NCBI GenBank assembly: GCA_963675035.1
Contig: OY776117.1
Span: 27,508,829 to 27,572,828 of the forward strand
From: Allygus modestus
Taxonomy: Eukaryota; Arthropoda; Insecta; Hemiptera; Cicadellidae
Direction: 5' to 3'
Length of the DNA stretch: 64,000 bases
In this document: positions 61,401 through 64,000 of the stretch, piece by piece
Numbering within the stretch: position 1 is the stretch's first letter
How the letters are laid out: every line of letters begins with the position of its first letter
The notes under the pieces: generated by a model
What the model saw: the letters and a program-made list of their open reading frames with translations, nothing else
Databases searched by the model: none
What the model was told of the DNA's origin: nothing
Program-made: the position numbers and the translations under genes

Positions 61401-62312
61401 GTAGACAGAGAGATGATGATATAGGCTAAATAATAAATGTAAATAAATGCCAGCTGCTGATGACTTTACCTTTGAAATGGAACAATCCGTACGCTAGTAA
61501 TATGAACCGAGTGAACAAATCACTTAGCCCTTTGATATAAAGTCAATAATAAAGATTGTCCCACTGGACAGATCATTTAACCGATTGACTTAAAAACTAA
61601 AAGAGTTAAAATTCATCTTCAATCACCATAGTGGATCCGTTTTGAAAGTGGTTGAACGAAGGCAGTTTTGTACCAGGAGCCGCCACACCTTGTTCCGCTG
61701 GGGTGGGAGCAGATTTACGGAAGAACGACGTAATAAAGTAAAAAATCAGGGCTCGAAGAATAAGGGATTTGGTGATAGCAAAGAACGACTCCAATCTTGT
61801 TGGTTGATATGGGTTTTCTTGTGCCGCCGGCTGTTGTTCCGCTGGTGCCTAAAACAAATTATAGAAAGCGTAAAACATAGTGACGATGTGACATGTATAA
61901 CACAGACACAATATAATAGGTCTAGTGAAAAATATGAATTTCTTTCAGTATTTCACGCTGTAGCAACAAGTTTTATGTAATTTCAGAGAAAAAACATACA
62001 AAACAAAAGCGCCTATACAAATTAAGTAGACCTAACCTTTGGTCTAAAACTACGAATATAGAGTTAATAAGTGTAGGTACGGTATGTGCTTTAGATTTGT
62101 ATAATTTATTTGAACAAAATAATAATAACATACCCATGTCAATATTCACATAACTTTTTTAATAGTACATTGTAGGTAGGTACTGAAACTAACTCTTAAA
62201 ATGAGGCCAAGAATATACTATTGGGCTAAGAGATTGTTAAGAACGCATTGTTAAAAATGAAACAATAAAACATAACCTACCGCCACGAAGACAAATCAAA
62301 AGTACTAACCAT
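22603..62312 (-). CDS. CLPTM1: CLPTM1-family multi-pass membrane protein, whole spliced gene
   Basis: The coding join on the minus strand is 62312-62310, 61848-61627, 58854-58681, 48795-48580, 47549-47432, 44511-44409, 41318-41174, 40736-40646, 39880-39705, 39458-39403, 33122-32935, 29580-29413, 22781-22603. It totals 1839 nt, a multiple of three, giving 612 residues. Seen: every junction from exon 2 onward has AG/GT borders and compatible phases, and the joined protein follows the CLPTM1 family from end to end. Landmarks are SHWHPN, GSVPPP, PLSLFRWQIYATQT, LEGLSVRSVFF, EHKGWYSWLLNMIYGF, MTPQLFINYKLKSVAHLPWR, LNTFIDDIFAFVIKMP, and a C-terminal lysine/aspartate tail. Membrane segments lie near residues 30-44, 333-352, 376-391, 398-412, 459-477, 483-500, and early in exon 13. 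Known of the family: human CLPTM1 is an ER/plasma-membrane protein that limits GABA-A receptor trafficking, and the paralogue CLPTM1L is linked to lipid scrambling. The exact role in this animal is inferred. No frame damage was found. Confidence 0.95.
23305..23342. repeat. (TA)n microsatellite at the edge of an interspersed repeat
   Basis: TA run directly followed by the GC-rich CTCGCTTTGCTCGCCGGGGG segment that opens the next repeat. Confidence 0.9.
23343..24180. repeat. unclassified interspersed repeat (CTAGCGCTA...GGTGAAGGGG family), copy 1
   Basis: Starts with CTCGCTTTGCTCGCCGGGGG and contains TAAAAACCACA, AAAAATCTAGCGCTATCTAA, GTCATAGG and CCGTGGCACGTGGTGGTCTC. The latter blocks recur at 24360-24545, 25795-25930 and 28907-29330. 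No terminal repeats or coding capacity recognised. Confidence 0.55.
24360..24545. repeat. same unclassified family, copy 2 (partial)
   Basis: Shares ATGTGGATATACTGCGTG, TTAAAACCACTACC and AAAATCTAGTGCTACCTAAG with the copy at 23.3-24.2 kb. Confidence 0.45.
24752..25475. mobile_element. degraded hAT-like element of the ATCGGCC family
   Basis: Colinear with the better preserved element at 30894-31635: GTGGTGTGC and ACTCGAAAA at the left, many AATATCGGCC(A/G) repeats inside, and CAAATACTCGCTCGAAAATA then AATTGGCAC(T)ACTCGA at the right. The right terminus is not preserved. Confidence 0.55.
25795..25930. repeat. unclassified family, copy 3 (partial)
   Basis: GGGGAGACGAGATACGAC, GTGGCACGTGGTGGTCTC and TTTTTGATAGGAT match the other copies. 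Confidence 0.5.
25988..26665 (+). pseudogene. retrotransposon endonuclease domain (EEP), 5' truncated and frameshifted
   Basis: 225 open codons covering the C-terminal two thirds of an exonuclease-endonuclease-phosphatase domain: LVGIYRSPSG, IIAGDLNINVL (GDxN motif), KYLVDFPTRVT, AIDNILTN, and a terminal LSDHDG with the catalytic SDH. The N-terminal Asn/Glu motifs are missing. The frame ends at TAA 26663-26665 and the RT continues in another frame from about 26683, so a frameshift has split ORF2. Confidence 0.85.
26692..28686 (+). pseudogene. retrotransposon reverse transcriptase, catalytic motif altered
   Basis: 664 open codons. Motifs in order: NKTSSGYDEIPVKVL, KISKVIPLHKKGE, NYRPVSLLPCISKIYEKAMH, QHGFRKGRS, GIYMDLSKAFDSV, GVPQGSILGPILFLCYI, then LCLYANDSN, SQAKFLGLHVDEHLNW, and a C-terminal YNTRFKRDI ... 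FLIEKSLYSIEEYCN tail. The Y-A-D-D box reads Y-A-N-D, replacing a metal-binding aspartate, so the enzyme should be inactive despite the long frame. The track start is within the ORF2; no real initiation codon is implied. Confidence 0.92.
28907..29330. repeat. unclassified family, copy 4
   Basis: Contains TTAAAAACCACAAAA, AAAAATCTAGCGATACCTAA, GTCATAGGAAC and CCGTGGCACTTGGTGGTG in the order seen at 23.9-24.1 kb. It ends about 80 bp downstream (in gene direction) of exon 12. Confidence 0.55.
29413..29580 (-). CDS. CLPTM1: CLPTM1 exon 12
   Basis: Acceptor TTTTGCAG, donor GTGGGT. It encodes MMTPQLFINYKLKSVAHLPW, RMMSYKCLNTFIDDIFAFVI and KMPTMYRLGCFRD, the hallmark C-terminal block of CLPTM1/CLPTM1L proteins. 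Begins and ends in split codons of phase 1. Confidence 0.97.
29664..29757. mobile_element. 94-bp TTAA-flanked miniature element
   Basis: TTAA at 29660-29663 and 29758-29761; ends CACGTTCAGTGCG and CGCAGTGAATGCG match the termini of the elements at 9024 and 60791. Its left part is GC-rich and includes CGGCGCGCCG. Confidence 0.65.
29762..30435. other. CLPTM1 intron 11 DNA, nothing supported
   Basis: No open frame with recognisable content and no clear repeat boundary. Confidence 0.35.
30436..30893. repeat. microsatellite-family repeat, copy 4 (rearranged) with (TA)n tract
   Basis: A left-end segment in + orientation (30436-30686) is joined directly to the family's right end in opposite orientation (TTTTAGCGAATTTACCCTAT, 30684 onward), followed by a (TA)n tract at about 30815-30880. 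This head-to-tail switch points to rearrangement between copies. Confidence 0.55.
30894..31635. mobile_element. hAT-like non-autonomous element (ATCGGCC family)
   Basis: Inverted ends TAGGGGTGTGCGAGTA and, at the right, the complement of TAGGGGTGTGCGAGCA. It is inserted in a TA microsatellite, so the expected 8-bp duplication is only approximate (ATATATAT versus AAATATAT). The interior has several imperfect repeats of ACGTAA...CGGCCG...AACGATTGCGACCGGCC. No transposase. Confidence 0.75.
31720..32025 (+). repeat. microsatellite-family repeat, copy 4b (partial)
   Basis: Contains GATCAAAACACCAAATTATG, the CCCCCCCAAAATACCCTTTCGG block, a TA tract at 31957-31970 and GCATCTGGGGACCTCAAAAC, then stops before the right end. 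Confidence 0.55.
32055..32145. repeat. fragment of a TTAA-family element end
   Basis: GGGATGGCAC followed by CCTAGCCAATGGGTT resembles the right end of the element at 5359-5961 (reads in mixed order; TTAA not preserved). Confidence 0.3.
32511..32870. mobile_element. Tigger/pogo-like miniature element
   Basis: TA on both sides (32509-32510, 32871-32872). Ends CAGTGGACGCTCTTTTAACC (left) and complement of CAGTAGATGCTCTTTTATCC (right), each followed by GGCA. 360 bp, no transposase. Its right end is about 65 bp from the donor of CLPTM1 exon 11. Confidence 0.8.
32935..33122 (-). CDS. CLPTM1: CLPTM1 exon 11 (intact copy)
   Basis: Acceptor GTTGCAG, donor GTAAGA. It encodes FEDKGSYVESSTRQYDQLAF, KYLSWVCYPLLVGYAVYSLL and YLEHKGWYSWLLNMIYGFLL, containing two membrane helices. 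It is the only copy of this exon with an intact 3' half and donor; four 5' partial copies lie upstream in the preceding intron. Confidence 0.96.
33123..33812 (-). repeat. tandem array of truncated CLPTM1 exon 11 copies
   Basis: The first base of the exon, after an identical TTGCAG acceptor, recurs at 33285, 33452, 33619 and 33786, giving periods of 163, 167, 167 and 167 bp from the intact exon at 33122. Each unit carries about 130 nt of exon 11 (FEDKGSY... to about YSLLY) plus about 35 nt of upstream intron, then joins the next unit; the 3' half and the donor are missing. The copy starting at 33452 has TAG in place of the Tyr codon after GS, and the copy starting at 33285 has an insertion that shifts the frame after YPLLV. 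They read as non-functional pseudo-exons that still offer splice acceptors. Confidence 0.9.
34607..35438. mobile_element. Tigger/pogo-like element with an internal duplication
   Basis: Flanked by TA (34605-34606, 35439-35440). Inverted ends begin CAGTCAACTCCCGATTATCC and are identical for at least 21 bp. Inside, a ~90-bp segment (GACGGACGGA...GCGGACGT(T/C)TAAAAA(T/C)AGAAAC) is present twice between about 34890 and 35065. Confidence 0.85.
35763..36880 (-). repeat. microsatellite-family repeat, copy 5 (near complete)
   Basis: Reverse orientation: begins TTTTAGCGAATTTCCCCTAT, then TA tract (about 35891-35909), the conserved middle, three sub-repeats with GCAGCAAACCTGCGTACTCA, and ends at GTACGCAGGTTTGCTGCGAC. 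It preserves all parts in the order of copy 1. Confidence 0.65.
36881..37263. other. intron DNA, nothing recognised
   Basis: No supported feature. Confidence 0.35.
37264..37683. repeat. 420-bp near-perfect inverted repeat (hairpin)
   Basis: Arms of about 196-198 bp (37264 to 37459, and 37486 to 37683) are complementary with one mismatch noticed near the outer end (GGACTT versus GCACTT), separated by a loop of about 26 bp containing a doubled ATCTTTGTGTT. No target duplication was evident. It may be a young foldback element. A transcript would form a long dsRNA stem. Confidence 0.9.
37690..38767. other. intron DNA, nothing recognised
   Basis: AT-rich with short frames only. Confidence 0.35.
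38768..38987. mobile_element. 220-bp inverted-repeat miniature element
   Basis: Ends CTGGGTTTTACTAGGCG and the complement of CTGGGTTTTCCTAGGCG, with the inverted match continuing about 85 bp on each side (GGAACTTTTCGGCAGC, GAACGCTGGC, CTCCTCAT...GTAAT). GC-rich arms. Superfamily not determined. Confidence 0.75.
39403..39458 (-). CDS. CLPTM1: CLPTM1 exon 10 (microexon-sized)
   Basis: Only 56 nt, encoding VVNITLDRENRILGIPRL. It corresponds to the family's VMDVRLDREHRVAGIFPRL loop. Acceptor TTATTAG, donor GTAAGG, ends in phase 2. It was found by phase and homology, since it is too short to stand out as an open frame. Confidence 0.92.
39705..39880 (-). CDS. CLPTM1: CLPTM1 exon 9 (two membrane helices)
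   Basis: Acceptor TTCAACAG, donor GTTTGT. It encodes DIQFWNNRKSLEGLSVRSVF and then FNVFQSLIVFLYVFDND, ISCFVGLCIELWKINK: the most conserved motif of the family plus two helices. Confidence 0.96.
40646..40736 (-). CDS. CLPTM1: CLPTM1 exon 8 (membrane helix)
   Basis: Acceptor CACCAG, donor GGTAAG used after AATG. It encodes ALLETSPYLLAATVIVSILH and SVFELLAFKN, a conserved transmembrane helix. Ends in phase 1, completing Asp with AT of exon 9. Confidence 0.96.
41174..41318 (-). CDS. CLPTM1: CLPTM1 exon 7
   Basis: Acceptor TCGCAG, donor GTCAGT. It encodes TLELHLTFQPLSLFRWQIYA and then TQTMKHKW, followed by an acidic stretch (EENQDDEDQDSLKE), exactly as in the family before the first membrane helix of the C-terminal bundle. 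Ends in phase 0. Confidence 0.96.
41500..42288. other. intron DNA, nothing recognised
   Basis: No supported feature between exon 7 and the repeat at 42.3 kb. Confidence 0.35.
42289..44215 (-). repeat. microsatellite-family repeat, copy 6, split by a foldback element
   Basis: Right-end part 42289-42428 (TTTTAGCGAATTTCCCCTAT...) and the remainder 43401-44215 (TA tract, conserved middle, sub-repeats with GCAGCAAACCTGCGTACTCA) flank the 970-bp insertion at 42431-43400, which sits within its (TA)n tract. Confidence 0.65.
42431..43400. mobile_element. foldback element with ~430-bp inverted arms
   Basis: Arms 42431-42861 and 42964-43400 are about 95% complementary and begin CAGGGTG(A/G)TCATTAAAG. 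The TA duplication (42429-42430, 43401-43402) falls in TA-repeat DNA, so it is weak evidence. The 102-bp loop is GC-rich (GGGCGGCGGCGCGCGGTCCG) and unlike the arms. No transposase. CAGGGTG ends are seen in some Tc1/mariner MITEs. Confidence 0.85.
44409..44511 (-). CDS. CLPTM1: CLPTM1 exon 6
   Basis: Acceptor TTTTGCAG, donor GTAAGAG. It encodes VEFTVTGDYYKPIVFFNEFW followed by NLIRDYHPINETC, equal to the vertebrate GDYYPIIYFNDYWNLQKDYYPINES. It is only 103 nt. A TTAA-flanked miniature transposon lies about 20 bp upstream of its acceptor. Confidence 0.95.
44535..44883. mobile_element. piggyBac-like miniature element near CLPTM1 exon 6
   Basis: TTAA at 44531-44534 and 44884-44887; ends CACGTTCGCTACC and GGTAGCGAACATG. 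A near-palindrome at 44582-44601 and a perfect 18-bp palindrome CGCCGCAGATCTGCGGCG (44624-44641) have centres about 41 bp apart. It begins only about 20 bp upstream of the exon 6 acceptor, leaving a very short native pyrimidine stretch. Confidence 0.8.
44985..45414. mobile_element. Tigger/pogo-like miniature element
   Basis: TA on both sides (44983-44984, 45415-45416). Ends CAGTAAAAGCCCGCTAATCC and complement of CAGCAGACGCTCACTAATCC, followed by (G)GCA. 430 bp. No transposase. Confidence 0.75.
45795..46953. mobile_element. hAT element, non-autonomous, exact 8-bp duplication
   Basis: The 8-bp GTTTTCAT occurs exactly at 45787-45794 and 46954-46961. Ends TAGGGGTCTGTGGTACC and the complement of TAGGGGACTGCGGTGCACC. 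Sub-terminal GGTACGGT/ACCGTACC motifs are repeated in both orientations at each end. 1159 bp with no transposase frame. An 8-bp duplication with TAGGGG-type ends is diagnostic of the hAT superfamily. Confidence 0.88.
46970..47300. other. intron DNA, nothing recognised
   Basis: No supported feature. Confidence 0.35.
47432..47549 (-). CDS. CLPTM1: CLPTM1 exon 5
   Basis: Acceptor ATTTCAG, donor GTAAGT. It encodes KAETLKTEIVSHWHPNLTVN and then WVPGSVPPPINE, a strongly conserved family block. It ends in phase 1 and the split codon is completed by TT of exon 6 (Phe, where vertebrates have Tyr). Confidence 0.96.
47590..48540. other. intron DNA, nothing recognised
   Basis: AT-rich; no supported feature. 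Confidence 0.35.
48580..48795 (-). CDS. CLPTM1: CLPTM1 exon 4
   Basis: Acceptor ATTTCAG before AAATTG, donor GTAAGA after ATG. It encodes 72 residues including NNGSIFLHVYFIKHDDN, RRQVNKFRRLRFTKTQNL and LTGETAATPEE, the family's FQKTKNLLTGETEADPE region. A + strand retrotransposon fragment begins only about 35-40 bp upstream of its acceptor. Confidence 0.96.
48832..50690 (+). mobile_element. non-LTR retrotransposon copy C, 5' truncated, split by a hAT-like element
   Basis: The + strand frame 48840-49118 reads IQVDRTSAKLLGLVLDSKLN, then WNLYIDEVCKKLSSVNYLL and CHINYGLVLWGF, LLLQK. It resumes after the insertion at 50284 with AAVRILTS, then PLFNRLGILTLHSQL, YNLWNKMDINIPRCRLG, AYKLFNKLPVSVRNL, and, after a frameshift, FYSVEEFL. 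This is the thumb/C-terminal region of a CR1/jockey-type ORF2. It is a different family from copy A. It starts about 37 bp from the acceptor of CLPTM1 exon 4. Confidence 0.82.
49119..50275. mobile_element. hAT-like element inside retrotransposon copy C
   Basis: Ends CAGGGGCGGATCCAG and complement of CAGAGGCGGATTCAAG; flanking 8-mers TGCAGAAG (49111-49118) and TGCGGAGG (50276-50283) match at 6 of 8. It interrupts the reverse transcriptase C-terminal region between LLLQK and AVRIL. 1157 bp, no transposase seen. Confidence 0.75.
51918..52521. mobile_element. Tigger element, internally deleted, inside copy B ORF1
   Basis: TA at 51916-51917 and 52522-52523. Ends CAGTAGAAATCCAATTATCC and complement of CAGTAGAACTCCAATTATCC, each followed by GAA. 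604 bp. It retains the first codons of a Tigger transposase (52161-52232), which supports the superfamily call directly. Confidence 0.9.
52161..52232 (+). pseudogene. N-terminal remnant of a Tigger transposase
   Basis: ATG at 52161 starts MSTKRKRVVLSLSDKLTLLE and IFK, then TGA. The KRKRVVLSLxxKLxxLExF pattern is the start of the CENP-B/Psq-type helix-turn-helix of Tigger/pogo transposases. The rest of the protein is deleted. Confidence 0.75.
53503..54700 (+). pseudogene. copy B endonuclease (EEP) domain, split by a Tigger-like element
   Basis: From about 53503 the frame reads LTIFHQNIQNFASRIEQLSV, PQIVVLTEHDI (catalytic Glu), LLVIGIYRSPYSS, IILAGDINTDVLKN (GDxN), RYLVDFPTRVTEHSKTT, then the 430-bp insertion, and resumes with a degraded IDNL segment at 54505. 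The SDH region after it is not clearly preserved. Confidence 0.82.
54075..54504. mobile_element. Tigger/pogo-like miniature element inside copy B endonuclease
   Basis: TA at 54073-54074 and 54505-54506. Ends CAGTAGAGCGTCAAAAATCC and complement of CAGTAGAGCGTCGAAAATCC. GGATTTTTGACGTTTC repeats near the right end. Removing the element plus one TA gives a continuous frame T-T-I-D-N-L, matching ETAIDNIL in copy A, which confirms the boundaries. Confidence 0.88.
54727..56050 (+). pseudogene. copy B reverse transcriptase, frameshifted, 3' truncated
   Basis: Pieces in several frames: HSWLTENLKSEKRQLLQLTK, IEEVEKVISSLKNKNSSGHD, INSSFISGIFPKQLKISKV, then SVITADISFIESVIDSVDKG, IFMDLSKAFNSVNH, WFESYLDKRLQFVEI, LGVPQGSIMGPLLFLCYIND, LCLYADDAS. 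Here the YADD box is intact, unlike copy A, but AFD reads AFN. The sequence leaves the element right after the box. Confidence 0.85.
56133..56204. repeat. short inverted repeat
   Basis: GTAAAACTATATTTGTGA (56133-56150) is complementary to TCACAAATATATAGTTTTAC (56185-56204) apart from a 2-bp slip. AT-rich hairpin, no known class. Confidence 0.6.
56210..58660. other. intron DNA with vague repeat traces
   Basis: GGGGGCCGAGCTTTGCTC at about 56885 recalls the start of the unclassified repeat at 23.3 kb, and 57270-57420 has a TTTTTGAGATCCGTG-type repeat trace. The 108-codon frame at 57265 is not convincing as protein. Confidence 0.3.
58681..58854 (-). CDS. CLPTM1: CLPTM1 exon 3 (start of the lumenal domain)
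   Basis: Acceptor CCACAG before GATATG, donor GTAAGA after GAG. It encodes 58 residues starting DMFLFLSEEENL and containing LTYGEWTDGPNGDGT, which aligns with the family's LVYGDWTSGENSDG stretch in the large extracytosolic domain. Phase 0 in and out. Confidence 0.94.
58870..60780. other. CLPTM1 intron 2 DNA, nothing supported
   Basis: A possible decayed hAT end (CCCGGGTATTTACC ... TTTACATCACTA) lies at about 60515-60565. Otherwise featureless. Confidence 0.35.
60791..60882. mobile_element. 92-bp TTAA-flanked miniature element
   Basis: TTAA at 60787-60790 and 60883-60886; ends CACATTCGCTGCG and CGCAGCGAATGTG. It is the smallest member of the TTAA group and too short to keep the palindrome pair clearly. 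Confidence 0.75.
60890..61600. other. intron DNA, nothing recognised
   Basis: No supported feature. Confidence 0.35.
61627..61848 (-). CDS. CLPTM1: CLPTM1 exon 2 (N-terminal anchor)
   Basis: The acceptor TTTTAG precedes 61848 and the donor GTGATT follows ATG at 61627. It encodes residues 2-75: a proline/glutamine-rich cytosolic start, then the first membrane segment around SLILRALIFYFITSFF, then FRKSAPTPAEQG, matching the family pattern of a hydrophobic anchor followed by FRR/FRK and P/A-rich sequence. Phase 0 at both ends. The donor is weaker than the others in the gene. Confidence 0.9.
62310..62312 (-). CDS. CLPTM1: CLPTM1 exon 1 (putative start codon at exon end)
   Basis: Exon 2 opens in phase 0 with no in-frame ATG before its first conserved part, so the start must lie upstream. 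On the minus strand an ATG at 62312-62310 is followed at once by a donor-like GTTAGT (62309-62304). Joining it to exon 2 gives M-APAEQQPAAQ, a plausible short family N-terminus. The rest of this exon would be 5' UTR of unknown length. This is an inference from splice logic; another start exon further upstream or outside the window is possible. Confidence 0.4.
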
Positions 62313-64000
62313 CAAATTTGAGCTGTGAATTTTAGTACACCTGAAAATTTCTACCTATTCCACATATTTTTCCAGGTCAGTAAAATTCACTGATTATTAT
62401 TTCCGGTTTTCTTGCCAGACCATTATACTTTGCTTCACAAATCTATCTGGACCATAAAATCAAATCAAATACTGTAGGCTAATTATTTATTTGCCAGAAT
62501 ACTATAAATAATACTGCATTAGCAACTATCATTACCGAACCTAAAAGGAGGCGGTGAAGTTTTATGGGTAAAACTATGGCCTAAATTATTTTTGGTATTA
62601 CAAGGTAATTGTATATAGGAATCATTTTGTTCATTGTATTGAAACTACAACATGACAACATTATTTAAATCAAAGTATAAATGCTAAAAGTGATATACAA
62701 ATAAAACTTGTGATTACATAACAACAGAATTGGTACATAGATGATTCATTAAATAAGAGACTACAACAATTACAATGGTAAAACGGTTATCCAGTAACAG
62801 GATAAAAATTCATTATTGCTTAAAAACCATAATGAACACACAAACATGGTTGAACAAATAATCTATGAGTGTCCAGGGTGTCCGGAAATTATGGTAAAAT
62901 ATTTTAGTACATGATTGAAGAGGTAAAAATAAGGAAAAAAGTTGATATAAACATATGTCCTAAAGTGCTTAGTTTTCCGTCTGTGTGTCTGTTTCTGTTT
63001 TTTTACATAATTTATCATATCTTACGAACCTCCTGAGGTATTAAATTCAAACTTGGTATGTGAATGTGGTATAACAAGATGTATTTCGGTATTGACTATC
63101 AAGTTTCTACTTTGTACCATTTCAAAATGGCAACCATTTTTTGTTTTTAAGGCTAAATATCTTAAAAACCATAAATTTAAAAAAAAAGTTATAAGAGACA
63201 AAAAAGTTGTGAAATTTAATGCCATTAACTCTGATAAAGATTATGATGATCGGACAACTAACAGTGGAGAAATTGCAACTTTTCTGAATAAAAACATGGT
63301 CATTTTTAACATGCGGTCCGAAATGCGCGTAATAACATTTTGGGTCTTGGAATTATTTAGCTTAAGGCTATTATTAGTTTGAAACCAAATATTGACTTTC
63401 TCTTTTTTAGAGCTAAGAACTGACTTAAATGAAAAGAAAGATAATTTAAATGATTTCTTTTAGAATTAGGGCGGCACTATCTACAAACGAAATAGTTTTA
63501 GCACACTGGGTCACATTACTAGGGAAGTCATTTATGGCTATAAATAGTAGTGGCCCCTAGGCCTATATTTAACTTCTGCCTGAGATTCTACCAATTAAGG
63601 TATGTAGGCCTACAATCTTAGCATCTATCTATAACTGTTATTTTAAGCAAATGTTTGGAATAAAGTAAAACCTTTTTCCGAGAGATTTCATGGTCCAATA
63701 TAAGAAGTTTATTTATGGTATTCATTTAAACTAACCTAAAACTTTAGACTTACACCTTAGGCCTAACTAGGCTACCATACAAAGGCCATACCGTGTTAGT
63801 CCTGTGAAAATATTTGTTTACCAAGCCTACTCCTTAATTTATGAGTTCCTATATATAATGCAGTACATAATACCACATATTTAATTTAGCTTAACAATCC
63901 GTGTTTTCTTCTGACGGCTGCAGTTTAGTTTACGGCCCACATTCATTCGATTTAAATTTTCAATTTAAAATATCGATATATCGAGCTATTGGAGATTGAA
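62313..64000. other. upstream of CLPTM1, promoter not located
   Basis: The 5' UTR and promoter should lie here or beyond the window. CAGGGTGTCCGGAAATTATGG-like sequence at 62876 resembles one end of a mariner-type MITE, but no matching opposite end was seen. The 109-codon frame at 63053 has no recognisable content. Confidence 0.3.

Noticed and set aside
62876..63480. Possible mariner MITE beginning CAGGGTGTCCGGAAA
   Set aside because: No matching inverted end or TA pair could be found downstream.
1..64000. tRNA, rRNA, CRISPR or operon-like features
   Set aside because: No tRNA arm patterns, direct-repeat/spacer arrays or bacterial gene spacing were seen; the window is eukaryotic intron-rich DNA.

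Overview
The window looks like nuclear DNA of an arthropod, most likely an insect. It is AT-rich, introns are long with GT-AG borders, (TA)n microsatellites are common, and it is packed with DNA transposons (Tigger/pogo, hAT and piggyBac-like) and CR1/jockey-type retrotransposons. I cannot place the species; a hemipteran-like genome is only a guess. There is no prokaryotic signal, no CRISPR array, and I recognised no tRNA or rRNA gene.

One host protein-coding gene can be assembled with confidence. It is a CLPTM1-family gene (cleft lip and palate transmembrane protein 1) on the minus strand, running from about 62.3 kb down to a stop codon at 22603. I resolved twelve coding exons with matching splice sites and phases, plus a probable start exon that ends exactly at the ATG. 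Together they give 612 codons plus stop, close to the family's usual length. The introns make up about 95% of the gene. The intron before exon 11 holds a tandem array of four truncated, damaged copies of the 5' half of exon 11, each with its own 3' splice site.

Layout. 1-22.6 kb: downstream flank, with no confident host gene but several transposons: a nested Tigger-like element at 2.5-4.9 kb, TTAA-flanked elements at 5.4 and 9.0 kb, three copies of a microsatellite-carrying repeat family, a TA-flanked inverted-repeat element at 14.8 kb, and a possible zinc-ribbon exon at 15.6 kb. 22.6-30 kb: last exons, a four-copy unclassified repeat and a nearly full-length RT-encoding retrotransposon (copy A). 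30-39 kb: hAT-like and Tigger-like elements, exon 11 and its array, and a 420-bp near-perfect hairpin. 39-48.8 kb: exons 4-10, a 970-bp foldback element nested in another repeat, two TTAA/TA-flanked miniature elements, and a hAT element with an exact 8-bp target duplication. 48.8-56 kb: two further non-LTR retrotransposons (copies C and B) broken by hAT and Tigger insertions. 56-64 kb: exons 1-3 and mostly featureless intron and upstream DNA.

The most unusual observation is in copy B. Its first ORF appears to combine an SGNH/GDSL esterase-like domain with a macro-domain (ADP-ribose-binding) region, followed by the usual endonuclease and reverse transcriptase. A retrotransposon carrying an ADP-ribosyl-hydrolase-like module would be worth following up. 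A second pattern is that three TTAA-flanked element families each carry a pair of 16-20 bp palindromes whose centres lie 41-44 bp apart.
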